64,000 nt of DNA from Siphonodentalium dalli (taxonomy: Eukaryota > Mollusca > Scaphopoda > Gadilida > Siphonodentaliidae): the NCBI GenBank assembly GCA_032622095.1, contig CP136066.1, positions 44,839,835-44,903,834 of the forward strand, in the 5' to 3' direction. A program made the translations under genes and the position numbers. The first letter of the stretch is position 1. Each line of letters begins with the position of its first letter. The notes below the pieces were generated by a model. It was not told the DNA's origin, did no database searches, and worked only from the letters and a program-made list of their open reading frames with translations. Below are positions 48,501 through 61,480 of the stretch, one piece after another.

Positions 48501-51354
48501 ATTATATAAACTGCATGTGTTCGATGGACAATTTAAGGATTTCATACGAGATTGCGGGGTATCTGTGATTCTAAAATCTTTACTTTCTGTGAACAAACAG
48601 TTGCTGTATAGTGCTATTGAAAGTCCCCATGTGGACGTTTTGCAAGAAATCTTAATAAACGTTCCATTAAATGGTCTTGATTACCCGTCACTGTATCCAG
48701 TTGCTTCGACGCCCCATAGTATGGCATGGACCAAAGATGAGATTCTAGTGTTTCGGTGAGGTATTTCATAACTACATATCCAGCCATTAGGCATTTTGCT
48801 TTTCACGATATTTGTTCGCTGAAAACCAGGAAGAAGTTGAGGAGCCGTTATTGTCACTTGCTGCACTCGGCGTGGAGAATGACAAACCTTAGGTTATTTT
48901 TGCCCGATACTGATGTTTTTATTATATTCTAAAATAAACTAACTCGGTTATGTGCACAGTTCTATTAGACTACATACTGCAGACTACATCGAACTGAATC
49001 TGCAATGTATCAGCTATGACGTCGGCGGCCCTATTGATATTTATTTCATAAATCTGTATTATGGACTCTTCATGCCACAACCGAAGCAAACATGCTATAA
49101 CATATCTCTGATATGCAGTCGGAGAGTGTTCTGGGGGGATCTGCTGTTAGTCTGCGGGATGTGTTTATAATGCAACTGTAGTTGCTGGGGCGAGTTGGTT
49201 GTAGATAGGCTCTCATCACCGCGACCATCTATTTGACGAAGTAACAAGATGGTACATGTTCTGACTCACGTCTTGAGGAGTGTGACAATGTCTCAACTAT
49301 TCAAACGATTTTTGGGTGACGAAACACACAGCTATGCCAAAACAAGAAACTAAAAAATGCCATCTACCTTTAATGTATTAGATTATGAAATAAGGTTCTA
49401 GTGCTTTACACTGAAATATGTAAGGCCTGTGTGTCGCTGGTATTTCAAAGTTGAGCAATTATATTTCCCGGTGGCAGTATGATAGCAATACAGACTTCGA
49501 CTTCTATGAAGTCAAGTTGTGATATTGCTCCTATATATTCTAAATGTTTGTGGCTGGGCGAATCCATCGCGACCAACTGTTCACCAAGAGTAGACAACGA
49601 GTAAAGCAGATCTGACCCAAATGAAATAATATAGCCGTAATGTTGGATTTCTCTCTGTATTACGACTGCAGGGATTCTTTTGCGTTCGAGTACTCGTTAT
49701 GCTCTTATAACGATACGGTCAGCATATATACGGTTTGAGTTACTTCCCCAAAACGGGCAGGATCATTTAAATTATATTTTTCATGTTAGGTTTCTAAGAA
49801 TCCATTTTGATACATTTTCGGTTATAAAAACCCATTTTTGTTTAAACAGAGACACAACATAAACATGATAGTATCTAATTTATTTTGGGCGAATATATCC
49901 ACCTCCTTTGCTAACTGCCATTTGAGAATATAAACATTTGTCAAATTTTATAATTGTGAGTTTTGGCGGCCATTTTGGCGACCATCTTGGGTAAAAAGGA
50001 TCAATGTCGAGTGTAAATGAATCACACTAACTATATTTAAAACTGTGTACACCTTTGTTTATTTTATTCTGCCTATGTATAACCAAGGTTAATCTATGAC
50101 CTCGAGAAGCAAGTTTTTTGTGAAATTACATAGCGCATTATTTAATTTGTATTTTTCAGAGTATGGATAACAATTAGAGCCAAATCACAACATAATATGT
50201 TTTAAATGTCATAACTGATAAAAGAAAATACAAGTTCTGCTTGCCACAGTTTACAAATAACCGAAAATTATGTCAGGGGCATGTGTGCCAATTCAAACAA
50301 TTTCTATATTTCGGTCGCCATTTTGACAGCCATCTTGGGTTTTTTAAATTAATTTTGTTCTTTCAAAAGGAAGCTTGGTGCAATTTCATCATTGTTACAG
50401 AAATATTTTACCTTTTCTGTATTAAATTGTATTCCTCAATCATTGCCCATTCTGCAATTGTTTGTGGCTGCCATGATGATGATTTGATCTAATTTTCGTG
50501 GTATCATTCTGTTGAATTCTCGGGTATAAACAGCTATGGTTCCCCAGCTTAACAGAGTATACCATAAGTCCATGGTCTTCTGCGGACAGGGAGCACATAT
50601 GTTCACATATACTCACTTTTCCCCCAACACATAAGTGATATCTATGAAAATTTGACATATTTGGTTGATTTCTCCATTTTGGCAGCCATCTTGGCCGCCA
50701 TCTTAAACAAATATGCATTATTTTCAGTGTAATTATATGGCAATTCACATATTTAAAACACTGTTATATTATCTTCATCGAATTAATTTATTTTCTGTTT
50801 AACAGTTGGCTAGAATCACCGAATTGAATTTTGGTTAACTTTCATGGCACATTTTTGAATTCACATTTTAGAGATAGTTGGCAGGAATGAGATCCGAAGT
50901 ATGACCTATTATGCTGTGGAAATGGTTGGATACTAGAATTTATTCAAAATTAGGTCGCTATTAGCTACTAATTTCAATCATCAGTTAATGATTCAAGAGG
51001 AACGTGTGAAAAATCATCAATTTTCCGAATTTCGGTCGCCATTTTGGTGGCCATCTTGGTTTATGGTGGCCACTTTTTCTGTCAAGTGGAAGTATGGTGT
51101 ATTAGTTTCATATCAGTGGTAAGATATTCAATTTTCTATCATAAATTCACTAGTAACTATTAATTAAACTGACTTAGTGCATACTCTGAAATTTTGGATG
51201 GCGGCCATCTTGATGACGTCATAAATCCACCCAGTCGCGACCCCCAGGTGTCTAACATTTGTTTTCTGGTGCTTGAGATATCAAGCAACGTCATTAGCAT
51301 AGTCGCTATATTTCTTCACAAAATGCACACGGGAGTACATAAGAGCCTCTACTA
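45584..51354. mobile_element. 5.8-kb element with long terminal inverted repeats
   Basis: Starts TAGTAGAGGCTCTTATGT and ends with its inverse. The two arms (about 45584-47000 and 49870-51354) align through nearly 1.4 kb, including AGACACCTGGGGGTCGCGAC, ATTTATGACGTCATCAA and many AAGATGG(C)GGCCAAAATGG blocks. Each arm itself contains two related sub-repeats. The flanking bases ATC on both sides may be a 3-bp target duplication. Structure indicates a DNA transposon; no transposase was recognised. Confidence 0.8.
47010..49870. other. Interior of the 5.8-kb element
   Basis: About 2.8 kb between the inverted arms, less repetitive than its surroundings. Short plus-strand ORFs at 47437-47748, 47850-48155, 48445-48759 and 48952-49170 are richer in coding-like composition than the arms. 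A C-x2-C-x2-C stretch (MCAVCVFCEEEC) lies in the frame starting near 47514. I recognise none of them. They may be remnants of a captured or transposition gene. Confidence 0.4.
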
Positions 51355-51725
51355 ATCCCGTTACACAGCGAATATCAACAATTTAGTCACATTACGTCAT
51401 ATTCACCACAATCTTGCACTTTCCAAATATAGTAAATACATAGATAATATTTATTTGGCTCACAGAAGTAACGTAATTCGTTCCCATACACCCACCATAC
51501 GGTAACCAGATCGCACCTATATTATTTCAGCCACTGTTGGATGGAGATCTCGCCAAATGACTAACGCTCTCCATGAAATGCACTAAATATTGGGGAGAAA
51601 AATATCACTTTATTGGTTTATATTTACATAGCCTGTCCGCGATACACTAAATCCTGTTTGGTGATTGTCAACTGCCGATTTGGGTTACCAGGTTTATATC
51701 CCAACAATGAGAGATCTCTCGAGTG
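51355..51725. other. Spacer without recognised feature
   Basis: Nothing recognised between the end of the 5.8-kb element and the possible LINE fragment. Confidence 0.45.
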
Positions 51726-51749
51726 TATCACGAACAGGAAGTTAAAACT

Positions 51750-51912
51750 TGTTGACCTCATCTGTCTAAAGCGGTCAGCAGAATAATTGGGCGTGATTTT
51801 CAAAGTTCAGCCGAATTGCATCTGAAACCAGTTATTTATATCGATCACGTTATAGTAGCTAAGAGTTTGGAAATCTTATATCGGGCTGACTTAATGTGCT
51901 GCGTGGGCTAGT
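51750..51912 (+). pseudogene. Possible LINE C-terminal fragment
   Basis: A short open segment reads LSKAVSRIIGRDFQSSAELH and ends about 30 residues later at a TAG. The pattern (aromatic/basic helix with RIIG, then a helix ending in A..IL) resembles the region after the reverse transcriptase in many LINE ORF2 proteins. Too short to be sure. Confidence 0.3.
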
Positions 51913-52001
51913 CTCAGATTATCGGCCATTTTGTGAAAATAAATACAAATACACTGTTTTTATGGAAAAAAATAATCAAAAAGCTATATAAATATAAGAC
52001 A

Positions 52002-52614
52002 TGAATGTAGTGTGTGTGTTATTGTGGGATACGGCGCTGTGGTCGTTAATGAATGTAGTGGGTGTATGTTATTGGGGGATACGGCGCTGTGGTCGTTAAT
52101 GAATGTAGTGGGTGTATGTTATTGGGGGATACGGCGCTGTGGTCGTTAATGAATGTAGTGGGTGTATGTTATCGTGGGATACGGCGCTGTGGTCGTTAAT
52201 GAATGTAGTGGGTTGTGTGTGTTATCGTGGGATACGGCGCTGTGGTCGTTTATGAATGTAGTGGTTTGTGTGTGTTATCGTTGGATACGGCGCTGTGGTC
52301 GTTAATGAATGTAGTGCGTTGTGTGTGTTATCGTGGGATACGGCGCTGTGGTCGTTAATGAATGTAGTGGGGTGTGTGTGTTATCGTGTGATACGGCGCT
52401 GTGGTCGTTAATGAATGTAGTGTGGGTGTTATTGTGGGATACGGCGCTGTGGTCGTTGGGGGCACATTTAGTGTAAACCACTTCACGGTTTTCACAATGT
52501 ACCCCAACGACCACAGCGCCGTATCCCACAATAACATACACCCACTACATTCATTAACGACCACAGCGCCGTATCCCCCAATAACACACACACACCCCCA
52601 CTACATTCATTTAT
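52002..52614. repeat. 51-bp VNTR that flips orientation
   Basis: About nine direct copies of TGAATGTAGTGGGTGTATGTTATTGTGGGATACGGCGCTGTGGTCGTTAA to about 52460. Then a 40-bp non-repeat spacer, then two inverted copies (52501-52614). ORFs here are products of periodicity. Confidence 0.92.
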
Positions 52615-52789
52615 TTAATATTAACAACATACAATGTTGTTTTCTCCAAAAATAATTCATATATCGGTAGGCTCTTCCGTATTGGCACAGTTGTTGAAAA
52701 TTCTTATCGTTAAATACACATATCATTACTTTAATAATAATATATACTATATTATTATGAAAGTGATGGTATGAGTATTTACTGGGGTG

Positions 52790-52985
52790 TCCCAGCCATC
52801 CGCGATTTCGGGCAAAATTTCAACCGTTTTCAATATAAAGTTCATACCTGGCATGCACAACATTAGTTGAAAATTTCACACCAAAGACAGGTTGAAATTG
52901 TTCTCCTTACACCATACATGTGTATATGTAATTAGTGAAGAATTAATTAATTAGTAAGTAATTAGGAGGAATTTGTTGTTTTATA
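52790..52985. repeat. Half copy of family V
   Basis: Shares CCGTTTTCAA.A.AAAGTTCAT and GACAGGTTGAAATTGTTCT with the right arm at 43440-43620. A complementary half is at 56030-56280. Confidence 0.6.
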
Positions 52986-53019
52986 CTGTAGCAGCCGCTT
53001 TGTAAATATGGAAGGCCGA

Positions 53020-53165
53020 TGACGTCTCTGCTCGAGAGGTCCAGATCTCTTGGTCACAGTCGTTAGGCGCTCAGTGTGACACCGAATATGAGCAACGTCG
53101 CGCTCGGTTGGTCCTTGGATGGGTGACCGGCTTGGAATTCCGGGTGCTGCGAACTCTCGGTGCGA
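53020..53165 (+). repeat. 5S-rRNA-like sequence, probable SINE head
   Basis: The segment GGTTGGTCCTTGGATGGGTG, then ACCGGCTTGGAATTCCGGGT and GCTG aligns closely with the 3' half of eukaryotic 5S rRNA, including the box C promoter (TGGTTAGTACTTGGATGGGAGACC in 5S). The 5' half is much more diverged, and a long (TC)n tract follows immediately. This suits a 5S-derived (SINE3-type) retroposon better than a functional 5S gene. Confidence 0.6.
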
Positions 53166-53174
53166 CTCCCACAC

Positions 53175-54030
<856 letters not shown>

Positions 54031-54033
54031 TAT

Positions 54034-54420
54034 ACTTATTTCGTCACCTAGCAGCCATACAAATTTTCAGCTCCAAGGGTCCAGCCGTTTCTGTATAAAC
54101 AATCAGTAGATACAATTTCAAGTGTCGCTAGTAGTCCCTCAAATAATGTGACGTCACATGCAGGATGATTAACGATTCAGACTGCATAATCTCGAGGGTC
54201 CTGAGGCGTTATTTCGCTAAAATCCTGATTCAGAATCTGGATTCAGATTACAGATTGGTCCCCGTACGACTTGGTTAGGCAAAAGAACAGACCAGAAATT
54301 GCCAGAATCAGTAAACGAACAGACCGTAATCTCAATTTCGTGGTAATCCGAATCTGGATTCGGATTCCGATTACGGACTCAAATATTCGTAATGTAAACA
54401 AACCGAGATTTCGCCACCTC
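54034..54420. repeat. Repeat related to 57045-57150
   Basis: Contains one CTCF-like minisatellite unit (GTCACCTAGCAGCCATACAA at about 54048), CAGCCGTTTCTGTATAA and a TTATTTCGCTAAAATCC / GATTCAGAATC segment. All recur, partly inverted, just before and within 57045-57147. Confidence 0.55.
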
Positions 54421-54799
54421 GGAGTTTAAAAACACAATAAAACATAAGAATCCGTCTCTTGTGTACAAATTATTGCAGAATATAAACGATCTATATAAAA
54501 TAATTTGAAATGCGGAGACAAATTTGTTTTATTGAGTGTAACGTGACTGGGAGAATATTACTGAAATTAGCCAAATAATAACGCTGGGGGAGCACTTCGG
54601 TTGATGGCGAAGCAAAATTTAATCATTGTTGATTGTCACTTTCATATGTCCATTTCATAATTCCATCCATAAAATACCGCCCGAACGCATGTCGATTTCG
54701 AATTCGGCGGATACGTCACCATTGACCGAATTCATATGAATCTGCATGGATATGTCTTCTGCTGTGTTCGTTATTATAATGTTTCTTCTTATTCAAGAA

Positions 54800-55787
54800 A
54801 TAGTAGGATTATGTGATATCGATGGATTATCAGATACACGTATGTACTATTATCTAGTCTTATAGCAATTTCATGTTTAAAATGTTTTGTTTCGTTAAAT
54901 ACAGTCGTTTTGCACAATAGTCTATGTATAGACAACATAGTATCGCTGGAAGAGGTTTGCTCAAATCGTGCACACCACTAACAATGGCAAATCTGTTAGG
55001 ATCAATCGTGCTGCCAAAAGCTCTATATGGTTGTCAGTTGCTGAATATCACAAACAACACTGTCATGTATTCAATGGAAAAGGCATACCGATTATGTGTC
55101 AAACACATCCAAACGCTCCCGACTAGGACCCCGACCAACGTTGCGATGAGACTCCTTGGGTTAATACCGCTTGAGACGGAGATACACATCAACAAACTAT
55201 ATTTTCTCTCCGAACTGATCCATCTGCCTCAAGGACACCAGGTACCTCTTACGATCTTTCTCCAGAAATTTTTCCAGCACACCATTTTCGCTCGTCAAAC
55301 AACTGGATTCGTCCCGGATATCATAGAAATATTAAATCGCTATGACCTGTATCATGTCCTAACAACATACGTGAAAACTGGAATATTCCCAACGAAATCT
55401 TCTTGGAAAAATATTGTGCAGACAGCAGTCAGACAGAACTATCATCGAGAATGGTGCCGATCTGTGTCCGTCGATAGAAACCTCGATGTATTTAAAATTG
55501 TACACGGAGACTCAGCATCATGTTGGAACATTTGGAGAATCCTGCGAGATTACCCACGATATAATAAACAACTGCGAAATATTGCCTTATTGCTAAACAA
55601 GACAACATACAGTAACAATTTGACATGTTGTGTATGTATAGATACATATAACTGTGAGTTAATACACGCAATTCGCCACTGTAATTCACCCTGTTCTGTC
55701 GTCCTGAGGAACGACTATCTGGATTGCATAACTGACCAATACGGCGTTGCCGCCTTTTTGCATATAGACTCGTTAAGCGATATATAA
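54800..55787 (+). pseudogene. LINE C-terminal fragment, probably 5'-inverted
   Basis: A plus-strand ORF from ATG at 54924 (287 codons) lacks the RT catalytic box. It matches the C-terminal region of the minus-strand LINE at 30664-31569: YGCQLLN, YRLCVKHIQTLPTRT, SSWKNIVQT, RDYP and the closing D.YG..A.LHIDSL. Immediately upstream, the opposite strand (54905 leftward) reads TTVFNETKH, which corresponds to the VFNETKH just after the catalytic box in the other copy. Sense 3' part plus inverted upstream part is what twin priming produces. Confidence 0.78.
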
Positions 55788-55799
55788 CTTTGTGCATTT

Positions 55800-57100
55800 C
55801 TACTCGGCACCGACGTCATGCAGTACCCGGTGGAAATAGAACAACACATGGACAAAATAATTATCGACACTGCTTCATTTCTGTTCATCTTGTGCCAAGT
55901 GATTCGAGGACAATAATCACATTATTAACCCACGACTTTGTATATTGTTGTTATATTTACATGAACTATACATATTCTTCTCCAAACTGGAGGTCCACAA
56001 TAAATATATATAGATGTTTCCTCAAATTTCCGGCCAACTGCACCCCCTCCGCCCATTGAACCAAACATCAATCTCACAGGTTCGCAGAATTCCATTTACT
56101 CCCCTTGGAAATATCCAACCTGACAAACACTAAGATTGGAAAATTACCAACTTTTACTGGTTGAAAAAAATGAAACAATGAGAACAATGCCAACCTATAT
56201 ATGGTATCAAATTAATGTCCAACTAATGTTGTGTCATGCATGAAATTTCCGACTGCTGGAATGTACCAAAGTTTAGTTTAGATATATTTATTTCAATATA
56301 TGTCAAATTTAGATAACACATGATATATAACACATACATTTGTTTATACATACAAAGGAATTGGGGCACAAGTGCTGACTCACTTAAGGGTACCCCCTCT
56401 CCCATATGTTATTACCCTGAAAAAATAAATAATTAGTAATGGCAAAGCAACATGACTACCAAAACAAGTTGAAAATATATACAGATCACTGGACACCCCC
56501 TCTCCCGAGTTAGTCATAAGTTTGTATATGTATTTATTTAAAATCGGGTTTGTTTGTTGCGTTTGCTGGCTTGTACGTATCATTATTTGGAACAGTTAGT
56601 GAAAATAATCCTGATTTTCCTCACGTATGAATGACTGCACAGCTAAGCAAATTGTACCAAAGTTCGGGGTGGGGTTCGAGACACACAACCAACCCCTGTC
56701 GTCACGTCCCTGTTCAACTGACAAGTTTCGTGTGTTCTTCACAACATCTTCGGAATTTGATTCAGGAGGCCTAGAGCTGTCACGTTTAGATATGCTTGCC
56801 CTCATCAATAAACACACTTTAACTTGAAAAAAAAGAAGATGCGATTAAGTCGGATTGGCAGCAAATTATGTGCCGTGTTTATACACATAGAAGAAAAGCA
56901 TGACTTTCACAACAAACATGAACTTTATAAATATAAGATACAAATGATACTTGTGTCAAATACATGAGCCATGTTTGACGCTGGGAGAACATTAAACATA
57001 GTTTCGGAGACCACGTGGATTTCAAAATCTGACCTAGAATCGGGAATTAGCCCCGCCCCCGTAATCGGCTTCGGATTCTGAATCCGGATTTTAGCGAAAT
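55800..57100. repeat. Family V half copy and unassigned sequence
   Basis: 56030-56280 resembles the left arm at 43035-43395. 56640-56720 resembles sequence near its axis (GTACCAAAGTTCGGGG), so an AT-rich insertion of about 370 bp may separate them. No gene recognised. Confidence 0.45.
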
Positions 57101-57128
57101 AACGACTCAGCCGTTTCTGTATAATTAA

Positions 57129-57365
57129 TAGCGTCACCTAGCGGCCATACAATGTACTTATTAACGTCACCCAACAGCCACACAATGTACTTATTAGCGC
57201 CACCTAGCGGCCATACAATGTACTTATTAACGTCACCCAGCAGCCACACAATGTACGTATTAGCGCCACCTAGCGGCCATACAATGTACTTATTAACGTC
57301 ACCCAGCAGCCATACAATTTACTTATTAGCGTCACCTAGCGGCCATACAATGTTCTTATTAGCGT
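57129..57365. repeat. 33-bp minisatellite of CTCF-like motifs, left part
   Basis: Seven units, 33 bp each, alternating two types (CGCCACCTAGCGGCCATACA and CGTCACCCAGCAGCCACACA), hence a 66-bp higher-order period. The best units contain TAGCGCCACCTAGCGGCCA (57195-57213, 57261-57279), which matches the vertebrate CTCF core consensus at about 16 of 19 positions by my comparison. Confidence 0.88.
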
Positions 57366-57370
57366 TGACA

Positions 57371-60300
57371 GGGCTCTTTCACGTTAAAGGTTGACCACAA
57401 GTGGCCAAACAGGGTGAAAAAAAAGTGTTTTTCAAATAACTTTTTCTTCGTTAATTCATGTTAGGAACATCATACTGGATCGTGAACTAAAGTTTCAGCA
57501 GTAGCAAGTGTATTTTGATTTTTCAGGTTTGGTCTATGCAGGATTACCTCAAAATTGAAAATAATGAACAACTAATTTCTAATGTCTGAATTTTAATTAT
57601 TATGCATCTGTTTCCAGAACGATATCACACGACGTTGAGCATTGAACAATCAGAGAACATATATGTCAAAATTACTAAAAAAATCTTCAAATTTCGATAT
57701 TTTTCAAACTTATATGTAAATTATGAACTCTTAATATCCATATTCCCTAATGGTTATTCTCTGATAATAGAAAGATGATTTAGTTGTGTAAAGATTTTAC
57801 ATCTAAAGTTGAAGTGCATGCTTTAAGGATTGTAATGTTGAAAACATTATCAAAATCGGACAACAATTGACTCAACAAGAGCATTTTTTTAAATCGCCAA
57901 TTTCCACTGACTTATTCTCGGAGAGGACACCCTTTTTTAACATTCATTCTATGTAGACATCAGTCTTGTAACTAGATGATAGAAAGATTACTGATTTCCA
58001 TTGCCTTGTAATATATTTTATAGAACTTAAATAGACCTGTCAAACTGAGAAAAGTGAAGATAAACATATTGACACTCTTGGAAACATGGCAAATGATAAG
58101 TTGGGGAAAAATCTGTTGTCCCAAAAGGCCATAACCAGTTTTTATGTGTGGTATACATAGTTTCGGTCCAGCTTGACTACTCATTCTCCGTCCGTCTGTC
58201 TATCCATACATAGACATTTTACGCATGATGCAATAACTCAAACATTTTCTATGCAATCGGAACTGAATTTTGAATGAGTTTCTCAGCCCAAATTGCAGTA
58301 CGAGTTTGAAAATGGGTTTGATCTGATTCTTTAATCATATAGGTATAGGTATGGGCCTCTTCGACTTAGATTCATGCATGCTGCAATGACTGAAACATGT
58401 TATATCTGATTGGAACCAAATTTGGCAATTGGTTTGTGATTTCTCAGCCCAGAATACAGACCAAGTTCCAATATGGGTTCCAATTTTTTTTTACTGGAGT
58501 TATTGGCCTTTTTCGACTTAGAATTATTCAGATGTGAGGTTTCCTGATTAATACAGGCTTCACTATATAAGAGACAAGAGACACCTACAGACAACGTGAA
58601 TCTTTGAAATAGAGTTATTTTTTAGCTATCATATGTTAGCCCTATTATAATCTGTAATGCATTGGCATTCATAAATGAATGGAGTTTCCAATTCAATTCT
58701 AAAAGTATAAATTAGAATAGTCCATTGTCCATTGGTAGGGATTTTTTTCAGAATATCAGCAGACAGCGAACCCACATTTAATGTAGTACCGTAGTGTATT
58801 TAAAATTCAAAATTATTTGCAGTCTCACTGGGTGGATTTCCATAATACATGTACTTCGTATTGAGCATTGCCATAAGACATAGTTTATAATTTGTTCATT
58901 TGGTCATGGTTGAGTGGATTTTAGGGGACACCGATGGGGTGAGAAGATTAACATTGAGGGCTATGGGGTTGTCATGGATTTCATGTCAAGAACAGAAATC
59001 AATGCTTTTCTATGAAAGAAACAAATCTAGTGAGTGCTATTAGAGTATTTGGAAAAGGGGCTAGCGGTATCTTCAGTTTAACATGTCAGGAGCTTCAGGG
59101 GTTCTAGTCAGGAAGCATTAAAGGGTCAGATAACTCTAAATAAGATAAGTACTTCAAAAATCTATTTCTCCAGTCCAAGAAGGCAGATGAACATTGTTAA
59201 TACTTGGTATGGATTATTGTGATAAACAATAGTTTCCAAGTTGTTCATCTTGTCATGGTTGATTGAAATTTAGGGGCCACAGAGTGAGCACAGAAGATTA
59301 ACATTGAATATTATTGATTTTAGCGTTCAAGGTAATTACAAAACATTGTGATGTGTGAAATAATTCTATTGGGGGCTACTTACTGTCTTTAATATGAACT
59401 ATGGTAATCTGTACTGAGTGTAATAAGGGTCATAGGGGCAGAATCCTCATCATATTATGGTGTATAAACATTGTATAGATAATACATTTGTTACTTGTAT
59501 GGTCTCAACTATTTTCTTGAGAGCTATACTGACTACCAGGGTATGAACTTTGTTCATATATCTCAAGTTGAAGGTCGTAGGGTATTCCAATATTATTATA
59601 TGCCTATCAATGTCAATTTGTCAAAGTGAGACTACTAATGAAAATTGGCACAAGGACCAACAAATTCCAATAATTTGAGAATTTGTGTTATTATGTACAT
59701 TTGTCTGTACGTACTAATATTAGTACATTACAAAATATATAACTCTCTATAATTCAACATTATAACTGTAGATTATGATTTCAATCATAGCTTTTTACTA
59801 TTGCCGAGGGATGGGTTAAACATCTGCCGATTATGATCAGCCTCTTGTTAATAATCGGATATTTGTGAAAATACGATTATTTTAATATATGTACTTGTGT
59901 ACTAAATATCACTTCCATATTATAAACAAATATCTTTGTTTACAATGCTAAATTTATCCAGTTAAAAAGTAACAACTTATAGTATACTTAGAGAAGACAA
60001 CTTTAATTTCAGTTTTGTATGTCTTAGTCTTGTTGTCGTTTTCTCTGAGAAAATTAACATAAATAACACATGGATTATTCCTTTAATATTGCAAGTAAGT
60101 ACAGATACTCTGTAATCTGTTAAAAAATATGTCCTCTCCGATAATTCAAGACATTTATATTTAACTATTGAGAAACACATGTTTTATGAACAACACTTCC
60201 ATCAAACCACATGTAATCACTGACATGATTATAAATAATCAAGAAATTCTTCAGAATGACAATTTATTCAGACTATTGCAGTTGAGCAGACATGAATTGC

Positions 60301-61228
60301 CTCAAAGGAAATGAATGAAATAACACATTAGTAGCTCAAATTGGACACAGTATGTTGCATAGACTGTATATTAATATAGTATATTATAAGTAAACCCCAT
60401 TTTCATGAACAGAATGGTTATAGTTTAATATAAACCAATGTCTTCCAGAAAATCTCTGGGTTCTATGCTTGAATTCTCGGAGAGGACATTTTTTTTAACA
60501 TTTAATGAGCTGCTGTACGAAATCAGGATGGTTCAGCCCACCAATTAAAGTTTATACACCCTCAATACTAGTGACAGTTTACCCACAATACAAAATGATT
60601 TTCTCATTTCATTAGTATTAGCAGTTGACAAAGATTCTCGGAGAGGACAGATTTTAACGGAATTTTTGTGCACATATTTTGGAGAATTGAATATAATTTA
60701 AATAGGATAATACACAGAAAAAGATTTTTACCATTTATCTTCTATACCATGAAATGTCCAACTGAACTATATTCCTGATCCATGGCTATTGTGAATTGCG
60801 TTAATGAAATGCTTTATTTTAGATTCACATTCTGTAAATCATTTAACGGAATTTCTCAATAACCTTTAAATTAAAATATCATCAAACTGAATGCACGAAA
60901 TCACTAAAAATTTTCACCACACGATCAACCAGACATAAGCTAAAGGTTAAATGAGGACATTTTTGGCAAACCCATAACTACAAATAAATATGAGGAAAAC
61001 AATATCATCACAGCAATGGTTGGCCACTCAAAATATGCCAAAATTGGTACCCATCACCCTATAATTTTGTTAATTTTTCAAATGTAGCAGTGAAATTTTG
61101 CCTGCAGGTTGGGCTGGGTGTCAGTACTACAGAAATATTATTATGACACTCCTAACACAATGACAAATGCATCATTTTCCCGCCTATCCGAAAAATTAAT
61201 TTTGTCAACCTTTAACGTGAAAGAGCCC
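57371..61228. mobile_element. 3.86-kb element with perfect 25-bp TIRs inside the minisatellite
   Basis: 57371-57395 (GGGCTCTTTCACGTTAAAGG...) is the exact inverse of 61204-61228. It lies between the two parts of the CTCF-like array, with GT at both outer borders, so it inserted into the array. No transposase ORF. The interior is AT-rich and carries the motif TTCTCGGAGAGGACA at 57915, 60474 and 60635 and inverted at 60130. Superfamily undetermined. Confidence 0.85.
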
Positions 61229-61325
61229 GTCACCTAGCAGCCATACAATGTACTTATTAGCGTCATCTAGACGCCAAACAATGTACTTAATAGCGCCACC
61301 TAGCGGCCATACAATGTACTTATTT
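61229..61325. repeat. 33-bp CTCF-like minisatellite, right part
   Basis: Three units continuing the array of 57129-57365. The last (61291-61309) has the intact TAGCGCCACCTAGCGGCCA. Confidence 0.85.
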
Positions 61326-61349
61326 CGTCGCCCGAGTAGTGGGAAAAAA

Positions 61350-61480
61350 ATGCATTTCATGACGGGAGTTGCGCTGGCGCAACATTAAAGACCCTTTGCC
61401 AATGCATTCTCCTGTATATGCGAGTCGAACATAGGTCGCCTCGCATATATAAGATAACGCATTGGCCTAACAATTTGTAT
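61350..61480. mobile_element. Foldback fragment with 67-nt-type hairpin
   Basis: TTTCATGACGGGAGTTGCGC as at 9640, then the CCAATGCATTCTCCTGTATA hairpin (61397-61464). Confidence 0.65.

Noticed and set aside
52302..52655. ORFs with repeated TTAPYPTIT or VVVGYGA segments
   Set aside because: Frames of the 51-bp VNTR.
53020..53165. Functional 5S rRNA gene
   Set aside because: Only the 3' half aligns well; the 5' half and terminator do not.
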